Assembly (NCBI GenBank): GCA_023334545.1
Contig: JAADVB010000009.1
Span: 62,001-126,000 of the forward strand
Origin: Salisapilia sapeloensis
Taxonomy: Eukaryota > Oomycota > Peronosporomycetes > Peronosporales > Salisapiliaceae
Direction: 5' to 3'
Length of the DNA stretch: 64,000 nt
Positions 54,583 through 64,000 of this stretch are shown here, one piece after another. The notes under the pieces were generated by a model, which had not been told where the DNA came from, searched no databases, and worked only from the letters and a program-made list of their open reading frames with translations. The position numbers were made by a program, and so were the translations under genes. How positions within the stretch are numbered: the first letter of the stretch is position 1; every line of letters starts with the position of its first letter.

Positions 54583-55068
54583 GTAGGACACAGGAGCTGC
54601 TTTATCTATCCTATGTGACTGGTCTATCTACTTGTACGAGTGGATGTATCGACGTAATGAAAGTGGAAAGTTACCTTGGCAAAGCTAGTTATTTTTGCGT
54701 TGACTATTTATATGATCTTCTTTTCCATTTATCGTCCTTGTGCATCCGAATGGTGGTGCTTTAACCTACTTCAAATCTCACTGAAGTCTCTTCCTTTTGG
54801 ATGTACTAGCAGGTGCTCTTGGCTCTACCTAATTAAAAAGGGGGTAGCTGTACAGACGACAGGAGTCTACTTGAAATGCTAGCGAGTGGAAACATCGATA
54901 CAGGATATATGTAGGCTGCATAGATCGACTTATGAACTGTGGCAAGATATTGTTCGTCTGTACAGCACCTGCATCGACATGAAGAATATGATCAAAAGGA
55001 AGTGCGCATCATTGATGCTATGTTTGTATATCATCCAAGCCACTATATCCTCTTACTTGCTCGCGTCG
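54583..55068. other. Intergenic, convergent 3' ends
   Basis: About 490 bp between the GTPase and the acyltransferase 3' ends. Only short frames (up to 71 codons) and AT-rich tracts. Nothing supported. Confidence 0.4.
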
Positions 55069-56355
55069 TTATTTATCTCTAAACTCGACTTTGGACCATA
55101 GCTCGCTCAGTCGTTCCATTGCCTCCGTCTCGAGTAGAACAAGCACATCTACGCCATCCTGACCTTTTACGCCTTCCATAATAATGCTCATACCGTCCAG
55201 CACTGGCACTCTTGGTGTGCATCCGTACCACGGGTGAGCTCCAAAGTTAGCATCGTACGTCCCCATATTCACCCACGACGTGAACATGAGATCATGACCC
55301 AAAAAGAAGTCCATTCCAACCTGAATTTCCGTCACATCTTCCTGTGCACCAAGAAACTCGATTGCATCTCTCATGTACATATCATCACGCTGGAGAATGG
55401 ACTCTCGGATCCGACGAGCGATCGTAGCTATGCTCTCGATGCGCGTGTCCATTAACTCTTGACTTGAGTAAGTGGATAGCGCGTTAAAAATGACATTCCC
55501 TACGTATCCCTTTGGCAGCGGTGGATTCAGCCGAGTTCGTCCATTTACACCTGTAGTGATCTTAATATCATGCCCATGACCTCTCGCTTGTGTGATGAGG
55601 AGAGTAAAGAGAGCAGTGATGACGTCAATCGTGCTAACGTATCCTTCCGATACATGCTTGACAACGTTTGCCTTGAGGATTATCATATCAGTAGAAGACA
55701 AATGAAACAGCTTCTGTGTAGTGGAAGGAAGAGCAGTACTAGATGGATTAGAAGACTCGTTGGTCTTCTTGACTATTTTGAATTCCGGATGATCGAGCTG
55801 ATATGCTCCATTGGTTTGAGCGAAGAGAAGGCTTCGGTCATGAACAACCTGTGTGTGTGCTTCCTTCGGTACTTGGCGATAGAATTCTCCCCATTTTTTC
55901 ATAAAAGTAAAGAGCGCTTGACCGTCCATAAGTGTATGGCTCACGGAGATTCCGATGACCATCCCTTTGTCCCGTAGCGGCGTCATCTTGATCGAGATAA
56001 GGTACTTGCTTTCATCCAAATCGGACGCAAATGACGTATCCATCGAGTCTACGGCTTCCGAGGAGGTGGATTCGCTTTCTGGATCAAGTATGAATGGCAA
56101 ATCCTTTGCTCCAGTCTTTGCCTGCTCGGTCGTTTGCTGAACAACGTACGCTCGTCTGTCATGATCATAAGACAAAATGCCTAAGAATGTCGAGTAATCT
56201 TCATCAATGAGCTGAACGAAAGAGCTGCGTACGTGGGAGGCGTCATATTTCTCCCCATCTTGACGAGGAGGAAAAATGTAGAGGACTTTTAGGAAAAAGT
56301 TTGCCATGACAGCGTCCATCGGAGACAGTTTAACATCCTTGGTCAGCTCGTCCAT
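55069..56355 (-). CDS. BAHD-type (HXXXD) acyltransferase
   Basis: Transfers acyl groups from CoA thioesters to alcohols or amines; substrate unknown. 428 residues, single exon, the family size. HTLMDG is the catalytic HXXXD at about residue 150, and the structural motif near the end is YDANFGAHPWYG where plant members have DFGWG. Middle part contains VNGRTRLNPPLPKGYVGNVIF, typical of this fold. BAHD enzymes are mainly plant and fungal; one in an oomycete suggests an ancient or transferred gene. No signal peptide, so cytosolic. It could be a CoA-dependent acyltransferase of lipid or secondary metabolite type. ATG at 56353-56355. Confidence 0.88.
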   Translation of the reverse strand: MDELTKDVKLSPMDAVMANFFLKVLYIFPPRQDGEKYDASHVRSSFVQLIDEDYSTFLGILSYDHDRRAYVVQQTTEQAKTGAKDLPFILDPESESTSSEAVDSMDTSFASDLDESKYLISIKMTPLRDKGMVIGISVSHTLMDGQALFTFMKKWGEFYRQVPKEAHTQVVHDRSLLFAQTNGAYQLDHPEFKIVKKTNESSNPSSTALPSTTQKLFHLSSTDMIILKANVVKHVSEGYVSTIDVITALFTLLITQARGHGHDIKITTGVNGRTRLNPPLPKGYVGNVIFNALSTYSSQELMDTRIESIATIARRIRESILQRDDMYMRDAIEFLGAQEDVTEIQVGMDFFLGHDLMFTSWVNMGTYDANFGAHPWYGCTPRVPVLDGMSIIMEGVKGQDGVDVLVLLETEAMERLSELWSKVEFRDK

Positions 56356-57691
56356 TGGTTTTCCTTTTTAAAGGGCAGTAGAGTCAATTTCTGATGGATA
56401 AGGCAACGAGACAAGATGCTGGGTCGGATCCACGGATAAACTTATTAGCGCGTTCTTTGTGGTGCTTGGTTGTGCTTGAAATGGGTTCAAAAAGACTTCA
56501 AGTTATATCTTGGAAGGGCGTTCACTGGTTTAACATTGACATTGATTGAAAGAGGAAGTCGACTGAAAGGTTGGAGTCGGTGTGTGGTGTGCTACTAGTG
56601 TCATTCGGATATGTCAGACTAGTGTAGCTTTTTATATGCTCGCTATGCGGATGAGGAGATTCATTGCGTCACTCGAGGTTACCGATATAGCATATTCAGG
56701 AAGATATTGCTTAAAGAATCGACCGAGGTATTGTCCTTTTACAGCAGAGTACTAGCGTGGTGAAAGGTAGAGAAAACAGTGGAAGATTATACTTAAGATT
56801 AAATGCAACGCCTGATCGTCTATACTACACTCTCTCTATTCTAGACTATTCCAGGTTCCGATCAAGCCTATAATCTCACCGACTTTGTCTCGTACGTTGT
56901 TGTCTCGATCACCTGGCCTTGCACTGTGTAGTGAGATCATTGCAATAATCCACCTTCTGTGATCTTTTTAGCTACTTGTTGTATCCATGGGCTACATTCC
57001 AGATAGTAGTGCATTGATCGATTTATTCTCTTTAATTTTTAAACAAAGCAAATATCCAAGCAATTGCTAATTACTCATCTACTTTGTCACCATCTTTCCT
57101 CAACTCGTGGGTTCATCGCATGACAAATTCCCGCGCGGTACGCTCGCTTTCGACTATCTTCCAGAAGTATCAAGTTTCCGAGATCACAGTCGAAGGGGCA
57201 AATTTTACGTTGAAATGCAAGCTGCCTATTCCAGGCCTCAAGTCTCCTACGATCCTTACAAATCCATCCGAAAGCATTCTATACATGCATTTTTTCATCC
57301 TATTTCCATGCCCACTTCCCTCGCGTCTTTTAAACCCATAAAACCGTCCTCCAGCCTCTGATATGTGCCGTGCGGTAATTCAACCGCGACATGTTTGCGC
57401 ATGGGCACGTGGTCGATTTACTTCCCGCGCCCTACGTCCTTTCTATCCGGCTGCTTCTTTTTCTGTAGTTCGACCCGCGACTCGTATACGAAAGCCAAGA
57501 GCGCGTCCCTGCCACCGAATACTATTTTGACTCAGATTGGCTATACCCATCCGTCCACTTCCCATTGTTCAGTTCCACAACCGAACTTGCTTCGATCGCG
57601 AGACCACAGGCCCTCGAGATCCCACCGCGTACATCCGCCCTCGCAAATCTGGCGACCCTCAACGACACCCCATCTATGCCCACGAACCACG
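56356..57691. other. Intergenic, 1.3 kb (acyltransferase promoter and leader of PH-like gene)
   Basis: About 1.3 kb. Open reading from 57365 is in frame with the PH-like gene, but the region 57365-57691 codes for Ser/Pro/Thr-rich sequence without features, and a short frame also opens at 57107. The leader (57360-57690) could be a real N-terminal extension; the ATG at 57692 is preferred on composition. The rest shows nothing. Confidence 0.4.
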
Positions 57692-58546
57692 ATGCGCTCC
57701 TTCCTTGAGCTCCGCGGCCCCACGAGCTCGGCGCCCTTGAGCCCCATGAAACCGGTCAAGGCGGCCGACAGCCCGACGTCAACGTGCTCGACGACGTCCA
57801 CTGACTCCCCCCGCGCGCTCCCACCTGACAAGTTCCCGTCTAGCTTGAAAAAGTCGAGATCGGTGCCATCCACGCTTAGCACCAAGCTCTTTTCGAAAGT
57901 GAAACTGGGCAAGAAGGCAGCTTCGTACCACGAGCTGTCCTCTGGCTTCAAGAAGACTTGTCATGTGCGTTTTGCGACCGGAGAAGATTTGGAGGAAAGT
58001 GTCGAGCGGCCGGAGACGTCTTTGGAAGAGAAGGAGAAGTATCATTATACAGCGCACGAGCTGGAGCAGTTTGCCATGGACGTCCGCCCGTTGCCACAAT
58101 GCATCACCAAGGCACTTTTACTACCGGAGGACACGATTTTGGAGCAAGGAATGCTCACATTCCCCTCCAATGTCCACTTTCTTCCGGAGAAAAAGTGGTA
58201 TTGCTTACTCAAGAAGGACCAAGTACAGTGCTATGCGTCATTCGATTCGGCCAAGAAAGGTGGTCCGATGAAGAACTCATTCATTGTGACGAAAGCAGAG
58301 GACTGTGCTCTGTTTTCTGACCGTAAGTTGGAACTGGTCTTTGGTCGCAACGTTCCGTCCGACCTAGACCTCATGATTCTCGTGACCAAGTCCAACGACG
58401 AGCGAGTCTTGCTAAAAGCCGAGAGCCGTATTGCCAAGCGGAACTGGGTGTGCAGCCTCCAGTCCATGGCAGGATGCTCGAGGCTGAGCAAGACGTGCCG
58501 CAACACGACTCTGGAGAGGCGTGAAGCAGGTAACAATGCGCATTGA
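57692..58546 (+). CDS. PH-like domain protein
   Basis: 284 residues from the ATG at 57692, single exon. A Ser/Pro/Thr-rich basic head (residues 1-75) is followed at about residue 150 by a PH-like fold: LEQGMLTFPSNVHFLPEKKWYCLLKKDQVQCYASF, AEDCALFSDRKLELVFG, and the closing helix RIAKRNWVCSLQSM with its Trp. PH domains bind phosphoinositides or proteins at membranes. The frame is open upstream to 57365, so a longer N-terminus is possible. No other domain was seen. Confidence 0.65.
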   Translation: MRSFLELRGPTSSAPLSPMKPVKAADSPTSTCSTTSTDSPRALPPDKFPSSLKKSRSVPSTLSTKLFSKVKLGKKAASYHELSSGFKKTCHVRFATGEDLEESVERPETSLEEKEKYHYTAHELEQFAMDVRPLPQCITKALLLPEDTILEQGMLTFPSNVHFLPEKKWYCLLKKDQVQCYASFDSAKKGGPMKNSFIVTKAEDCALFSDRKLELVFGRNVPSDLDLMILVTKSNDERVLLKAESRIAKRNWVCSLQSMAGCSRLSKTCRNTTLERREAGNNAH

Positions 58547-60029
58547 ATCGCTGTGAAGGGCAAAGCGAACTTTGAATTTGGATTGCAGGAGCCACTGGAC
58601 AGCGTGGTGTCTCTGTGGCTCTTGGACACTTGTTGCAGATTTGTTTTCTTTTACTTTTTAGCTCGAAATGACAAGCTTTGCCCGCTTAAACGTTCTTTTC
58701 GTTCGTTCACATGCAGTCTTGAGCTTGGGAAGACAGGTTGAGTGCATTGGAGGATGGAATGTTCTTGAAAAGAGTATGAGAACGCATGTAGGGAGATCTT
58801 AGGAGCAGGTATTTCTATCAGGTTGAAAGTTGGGAAGAGGCGTGGATGGAGCAAGAGAGCATCATTTATTGTTGATCGAAGTGGATGCGATGGTATGGAG
58901 CCTGTTGGTGGATCCACGTAGAGATGATTTGGAATTGTCATAGTCGGAACAACTTTTAGCATTTTTATAGCTAGATGGGTACGAAGATAGCACTGTGCAC
59001 GAGATACAACGACAAGATAGTTGTATATGATAAAAGTGGCGAGGAGTAAACAGCCTCGAAGCTTGTTGATACCTCTGATAGGTTATCCGCACAGAAGAGC
59101 TGGACATAAAATTACAATACATGCAGGCTATTGGAAACGAAGCTAGATGAGAAGGGTATATAGTTGATCCCGTAACACAGCTACAATTGATCATTCCAAG
59201 AATATTGAGCTGAAGATAGGCTTTTTGCATACACCATCAATGTCATCATGATGTAGATATACGTGGCTCTATCTCTTAAACAAGGATATCAAACTGTTTC
59301 GAATGAACGTATCGTGCGACCTATTGTCTAAAATCGGGTTTTCCTTCTCCGGCCTTGGATGAGGGTGCTGTAAAATTGCAAAATTGGCTTTCGTGCAAGC
59401 GATGTCCTTGTCTGATCTCGTTGCTGTATCTGTAGAAGCCACTATGCGCACTTTAATCAATAGGCGAGTCCTTGAATGTAATGAATCTCAGCTCAGTGCA
59501 TGAGCATTCGGACAGTCATCTATCATAGCTTCTGTTCTTATAATCGCGATGCTTGCCCCGCTCTTTACCTGTTGCTCTTCAGACAAGTAGCTGCTTTCAT
59601 GGGCTATTTTTCGAGAATTGGTGAAATGAAAAGTGGCATATACATCTCTACGTGACGGTTGCAAGAGTAAGCAGATCCAATTTAAATCAAAAGTAAGTGC
59701 TTCGAACGGAGTCATCTTGGCAGTCTGATGTCTTGTTCTGAGTCATACATAATGCTAGTCAAGCAGAAAGAGCCAACTATTCTGCTTGTCGTGGACGTGT
59801 CCAGTCCTGAGGTATACTTCGAGGTTACTCTTTGACTCGATCCAAATTTGGGCGTAAAAAGCCATTGGTACAGCATAGTATCACGCGAATGACAGAGCAA
59901 AAGGCCTGCTCCACAACATCAAAGTCCAAGTCGATAGTCGATAGATCACTACATAAGGCATACATCTAACATGACGATTTTTCACGTTCGTCTGTTCATG
60001 ACACTTTTCACATACTTTAACTTACCTAT
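58547..60029. other. Intergenic, 1.5 kb
   Basis: Minus-strand frames of 75-122 codons (58651-58962, 58862-59230, 59488-59715, 59712-59900) lack a domain and a signal peptide. Two of the latter share a frame and could be a small spliced gene, but I could not support it. No repeat or RNA gene was recognised. Confidence 0.4.
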
Positions 60030-60431
60030 CTACGTCTCCATTGCAATAAAATGCATTTGCCCACTTGGACTTGTGGGCCTTGGACTCGTAGGAGCAGCCT
60101 CATGTTGTTCTGAAGGTATAGGAACAATACGAACTCGACTGCCGCATAGACACATCCAGCACCAACACGTACCTAGCAAAATGACGGTAGCACCAATCAA
60201 TGCGACGGTCACAATCAGTGTACTCTCTCCGCCAATGCTGTTCCATTCGTAGTTGCTGCCGTCGGAATCCCCTTTCAAGTCGTCTTTGCTATCAGACCTT
60301 AAATTCCTCCAATCTTTTCCATCGAAAGTGTTCAGGTGCCCATATTGCTCTTGGCTAGAAACACTTCCAAGACCAGTCATGAACATGAGCAGCATACTCG
60401 CCACCATCGTCCACTTCATCTCTGACTGCAT
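60030..60431 (-). CDS. Small type I membrane protein with RXLR-like motif
   Basis: 133 residues from the ATG at 60429-60431 (a second ATG four codons on is also possible). A cleavable signal peptide (MKWTMVASMLLMFMTGLGSVSS), then a short lumenal part of about 50 residues, then a transmembrane helix (LIVTVALIGATVILLGTCWC) and a Pro/Ser cytosolic tail with CWCWMCLC next to the helix, likely palmitoylated. Between signal and helix lies WRNLR, which fits the RXLR pattern, but the transmembrane helix argues against an exported effector. Function unknown. Confidence 0.55.
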   Translation of the reverse strand: MQSEMKWTMVASMLLMFMTGLGSVSSQEQYGHLNTFDGKDWRNLRSDSKDDLKGDSDGSNYEWNSIGGESTLIVTVALIGATVILLGTCWCWMCLCGSRVRIVPIPSEQHEAAPTSPRPTSPSGQMHFIAMET

Positions 60432-60579
60432 CTGTGGAAATGATGTCCAAAGCATAGCATATATGTTTTTACAATTCCCATCATTGTTGATGTCTTTGGC
60501 ATAATCAAGAGTGCAACAAGGCGAAACGAAATGGTGTTCTATATTGACCTCCAAAGCTATTCCACGTCTCTATATGTCT

Positions 60580-61984
60580 TCACATTCCGTTCAAGAGGCG
60601 GTTCGCAGCAGCCTCGACATTATTGTCAGCTGCCTCGAGTGCCTGCTGCGCCTGTTCTCGTTCAAATCCAAGCGCCACGAGTCGTGTGATACTCTCTTCG
60701 GACGGCGGATCGACGGGAGGTCGAGCGGCTGCCTCTGGTGGTATCATGCCTGCAGCCATTGGTGGAGGCGCACGTCTAGCTCCTGGCAACAGCTGCTCCC
60801 GATTGCCTTCATTCCCACCTCGGTGCATGTTTAGCCGCCGCTGAGCTTCCTGCATCCGCCGCTGTCTCTGTGCCAAAGCAGCACTGGCCGGAGTCACATC
60901 GACAAAAGGCTTAAAGATCTAGAGTAAAAGCTAAGAGTAGAAAAGGATGGAGGAGAGGAATGTATCGTACGCTGAAAGCACTGGAAACAAAGCTCGGGAG
61001 ACGAAGTTTGCCTAGTGGAGTGCAGCCAAAGAGGTAACCTAAGAAGGTCCCTGGTATGAACGATGCAAGTGTCATTGGATTTCGAACTAGCATCTACATG
61101 GACAATTAGTATGGCGTAAGTCATCATAAAGTAGAGAGAGAATACGAGGCCGAGGAGCAAGTAGGTGGTGGATTTATCCGAGAAATGGAGGTTTGCGACG
61201 CTAAAGATGCGCGGATTGAGCTTTGGAATGAATTCTATCGGACATGAATATCACATGTGGACGAGAGATGGGTGTGTACGTACTGTAGTAGAACGCGGAC
61301 AGGACGCCAAGGAAGGCATAAGGGCCAGACGGAAGGTCTTTGGCAAAGGAAGGAGCAGAATAGACAACAGCACACTCGAGGACACCAGTGATGAGTAAGA
61401 CGAAGACGGTGAAGCTGCCGAATTTTCTCGAGCCCATCTATCATACACAGTGTTACTGCAGGAGATTTATTGGATGACATGCGGCCACGTACCTGACGCT
61501 CTAGGACTCGATACTGGAAGATAGTGTACAGACCAAAGGATGCGGCCAGACCACTACATGACAATGTTAGATACTCGGATGTGGACATGTTTTACGGTTG
61601 GTGTACTGGTTAAATGAGAACTGGTTAGCTGCTAGACGCCAGAATTGGTGTTCCTGTTGGATGGCAAGTGGATCTATCACCAATGTGAGGAATGCGTTTA
61701 TAAGTAGATAATGTAGACGTAGTACCTAACGTGAAGACGCTGCCCTTGTCAAAGAGCAGAGTAGCTGAGCTCGCTGCTCCCACCGCGAGTGTGTATGCAT
61801 AGGTGATTGGTGCGCCATCTACACCATGAAAAGGATGAGATACAATGTGTAAGCGTGAACATGGATGGATTCGATTGGCATTTGGGGAGCCGCTGATAGA
61901 ATAACTTCTACTAGCCAGGTCCAATACTGTCATTGATGCATAAAACATATACTTACAGAATCCACGCAGGTCTCCGTGCATCAT
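60580..61984 (-). CDS. UBAC2: UBAC2-like rhomboid pseudoprotease with UBA domain
   Basis: ER membrane protein acting in quality control and ubiquitin-linked degradation. At least seven short exons join in phase from the ATG at 61982-61984: MMHGDLRGF|YGAPITYAYTLAVG, FDKGSVFTL|DPLAIQQEHQFWRLAAN, then GLYTIFQYRVLERQ|MGSRKFGSF, LPSGPYAFLGVLSAFYY, and LNPRIFSVANLHF, GLMLVRNPMTLASFIPG, FGCTPLGKLRLPSF, closing with IFKPFVDVTP. The rhomboid-like six-helix core lacks a catalytic GxSG, as in UBAC2. The C-terminal UBA domain is SITRLVALGFEREQAQQALEAADNNVEAAANRLL. All introns are about 50-60 nt. Divergent from the myosin gene about 330 bp away. Confidence 0.88.
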
Positions 61985-62313
61985 GGTGAATTTTAAATGC
62001 TACAGAGTCGTCGACAAAGGTACAATGAGCACACGAGTACGAGCTAGAGATGTCCTCGTACGAAAAACACGTAAAAGAACACGAATAATAAGTATGATGT
62101 CCAAAAGCTATATAATGCCACTTATAAATTCCAAATTGCCATGAAGGGATCTTGAAGCGTTGTGGAAGCCACGTTGCGAGGTTACCATACTCGTACGTTT
62201 CGAAACGTACGATGATGTTTGCTACTTTGGACGGCCCATCATACTTCTTTTGTCAGCTCAAGAAAGAGATTTTATTGATAGTGTAAATAGGGGTTCTCAA
62301 GCTAACAGGGAGT
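61985..62313. promoter_or_regulatory. Divergent promoter between UBAC2 and myosin, with palindrome
   Basis: About 330 bp of non-coding sequence between two divergent starts. It contains the 22-bp palindrome at 62191-62212 and several CGTACGA-like repeats (62054-62061, 62206-62212). Confidence 0.45.
62191..62212. repeat. Perfect 22-bp palindrome
   Basis: The half-site TCGTACGTTTC is followed directly by its reverse complement with no spacer. It lies about 100 bp upstream of the myosin ATG and 207 bp upstream of the UBAC2 start. Perfect palindromes this long are rare by chance; it may be a dimeric regulator site. Confidence 0.7.
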
Positions 62314-64000
62314 ATGTTTCGAAAGAATTATTCGAGTGCTACGCTACCTGCTCCACTAAAGACTGGAGCTGGCGTGCCTAATGGTATTTCATCCCCATCG
62401 AATGACTCAAAGACAAGCTTTAGAAACGCTTCGAACCAACCTTCAGCTCCGCCGTTAGGACAGGTCTCAGCATCTAGTTTGTCTATTGGCACGAAAGTTT
62501 GGGTCCCTGACTCCAGCAGTGCACTCTGGCGTGTCGGCGAAGTCCAGAAGCTGCACTTGGACACTGCGTCTGCAGACGTCTTTGTACCAGATGCTCCTGA
62601 AGATAGCAAATTGAGGACACTGCCTATATCTAACCTATATACCTTCGATCCGTCGCACGTCATTGATCATGATGACGTCGCGTGCATGAACAATATGCAT
62701 GAGGCGCCATTGCTGCATACCCTTCGGCGACGATTTGAGACCGACACCATCTACACGTTCACGGCTGACGTTCTCTTGTCCATTAACCCGTACAAGCCAA
62801 TTCCTCTTCTGTACGACGTCGCTGGCTTCATGGCGGAACAACGTCAGTCGGTAATCGAGGAAGACACGGAAGGGAAGACGGCCAGTAATAAAAGCGAAGT
62901 TAATTCAGCAAGTCATCCACATCTCTTTACGATTGCAGAACGTGCATACAATGGGATGAAAGCCGGGATATATGACAAGCCGAAGCCTGGGAAGGAGGTG
63001 GTCGGATCTCCTCAGTCCATCATCATCAGTGGTGAAAGCGGAGCAGGCAAGACAGAAGCATCCAAATACATTATGAAGTATCTTGCGACAGCGAGTCAGC
63101 ATGCCGCTAGTGTAAGTATGATGTCAGCTTGTTCGGACATTCACGAAAAAATTGAAGAATGTGTCGTTCTCTCCAACCTCCTTCTTGAATCCTTTGGAAA
63201 TGCAAAGACTTCTCGTAATGACAATTCCAGTCGTTTTGGCAAGTACATTCAAATTCACTACAACACGGATGGAAGGATGGCAGGGGTTTCCATTCGCCAT
63301 TTTTTGCTTGAAAAGACGCGGCTAGTCGTGCCACAGCCAAGTGAGCGAAATTACCACATCTTTTATCAGCTTCTAGCTGGTCTACGCTCTTTAAGCTCTG
63401 AGTCACAGAACCGTTTGAAGTTGGAAGAAGATGCTTGGAATTACTCGTACCTGGCATATGGTGATTGTATCGAGGTGGATGGCGTCGATGATGCTGCCGA
63501 GTTTGACCAGTTACGCTCTTCCTTGTCAAAATTAGGCATGACAGAAAGCACTTTTCAGCAACCCATGTTTGAGTTGCTGGCAGCCATTCTCCATTTAGGT
63601 AACGTGCAATTTGACCCAGTCAAAAATTCCAATACAGGCGAAGAGGCATCAATGCCGGTGTTCCCAGATTATGATCGTGGTGTCACGATCGAGCACATAT
63701 CCTCTCTTCTCCAAGTAGAAGCGTCAGACTTGGCGAAGAAACTTGTCACGCACACGAGTGTGACTGTGCGAGGAAGTGTATTAGAACGAAAACTTACAGC
63801 GCTTCAGGCGAAAAACGCCATGGATGCTTTTTGCAAACATCTTTATGGTGCACTCTTTAACCATTTGGTTGATACGATCAACTCATTTGCGAAAGAGCAA
63901 ACTAGTCAGCAAAAGAGCAAAGCTCGACCTGCCCCAGAGCATGCATTCATTGGAATCCTGGACATATTTGGCTTTGAGGTACTGCAGACTAACAGTCTGG
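62314..64000 (+). CDS. Myosin heavy chain motor domain (5' part, runs off window end)
   Basis: Actin-based motor; at least 560 residues visible and open to the window end. Start is the ATG at 62314 (MFRKNYSSATLP), then a Ser/Asn/Pro-rich head and an SH3-like stretch (GTKVWVPDSS...ALWRVGEVQKL). Motor domain: YTFTADVLLSINPYKP, the P-loop GESGAGKTEASKYIM, switch I NNSSRFGKYIQIH, and switch II LDIFGFE at the very end of the window. An acidic insertion lies in loop 1 region (DTEGKTASNKSEVN). The class cannot be decided because the neck and tail are outside; oomycete genomes have many divergent myosins. A possible GTACTG donor after GFE cannot be ruled out. Confidence 0.93.
   Translation, partial: MFRKNYSSATLPAPLKTGAGVPNGISSPSNDSKTSFRNASNQPSAPPLGQVSASSLSIGTKVWVPDSSSALWRVGEVQKLHLDTASADVFVPDAPEDSKLRTLPISNLYTFDPSHVIDHDDVACMNNMHEAPLLHTLRRRFETDTIYTFTADVLLSINPYKPIPLLYDVAGFMAEQRQSVIEEDTEGKTASNKSEVNSASHPHLFTIAERAYNGMKAGIYDKPKPGKEVVGSPQSIIISGESGAGKTEASKYIMKYLATASQHAASVSMMSACSDIHEKIEECVVLSNLLLESFGNAKTSRNDNSSRFGKYIQIHYNTDGRMAGVSIRHFLLEKTRLVVPQPSERNYHIFYQLLAGLRSLSSESQNRLKLEEDAWNYSYLAYGDCIEVDGVDDAAEFDQLRSSLSKLGMTESTFQQPMFELLAAILHLGNVQFDPVKNSNTGEEASMPVFPDYDRGVTIEHISSLLQVEASDLAKKLVTHTSVTVRGSVLERKLTALQAKNAMDAFCKHLYGALFNHLVDTINSFAKEQTSQQKSKARPAPEHAFIGILDIFGFEVLQTNSL

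Noticed and set aside
58651-59900. Series of minus-strand frames as a spliced gene
   Set aside because: No splice phase or domain could be established; composition is that of intergenic DNA.
60290-60320. RXLR effector call for the small membrane protein
   Set aside because: The motif WRNLR fits, but a transmembrane helix follows, so it is listed as an observation and not as an effector.

Overview
This window is nuclear DNA from a eukaryote, almost certainly an oomycete. The main reasons are short introns (about 40-80 nt, with donors such as GTACGT, GTATGT and GTAAGT), dense gene packing on both strands, three START-FYVE proteins of the kind expanded in oomycetes, oomycete-like initiator motifs (YCAYTYY) just before some start codons, and flagellar genes that fit a zoospore-forming organism. 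The compactness and moderate GC suggest an Albugo-like white rust rather than a repeat-rich Phytophthora, but this is an inference from style. No organelle genes, tRNA, CRISPR array or intact transposon was seen.

Layout. 1-5.1 kb: the 5' part of an SV2-like MFS transporter (minus), divergent from a B-box/SAM/protein kinase fusion, then a BAR-like protein. 5.1-6.4 kb: a decayed stretch with the relic of a MAP kinase. 6.4-11 kb: an ESCRT-I VPS37 with a UEV domain, and a large single-exon fimbrin carrying seven 34-residue proline/tryptophan repeats. 12-16.9 kb: a four-pass membrane protein divergent from a ZMYND12-like TPR protein, a poorly coding stretch, and a heavily spliced unknown gene with a PH-like segment. 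17-25 kb: R1R2R3 MYB, centrin, Noc2, an acylation-type CAMK-like kinase, and the nuclear cap-binding protein CBP20. 25-29 kb: an unknown membrane-anchored Cys-rich protein and a membrane-anchored purple acid phosphatase. 30-36 kb: an RluA-type pseudouridine synthase, a CSA/ERCC8-like WD40 protein, a coiled-coil protein, and glyoxalase II. 36-45 kb: CFAP99, ribosomal protein S23, a small membrane protein, tandem theta-like glutathione transferases, and an F-box-like/PH-like protein. 45-53 kb: three START-FYVE genes. 53-64 kb: a membrane-anchored COG0523 GTPase, a BAHD acyltransferase, a PH-like protein, a small type I membrane protein, UBAC2 (rhomboid-like plus UBA), and the 5' half of a myosin motor gene.

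How the genes relate. This is not an operon; neighbours mostly share promoters or convergent ends. Recurring themes are membrane lipid recognition (START, FYVE-like, PH-like, BAR, UEV), actin and motility (fimbrin, myosin, centrin, CFAP99, ZMYND12-like) and basic RNA or ribosome functions (Noc2, S23, CBP20, RluA). Many start codons were moved downstream of the longest open frame because the upstream part opens with TTG or GTG. Exon joins were worked out by hand from phase and protein continuity; where they could not be closed this is stated.
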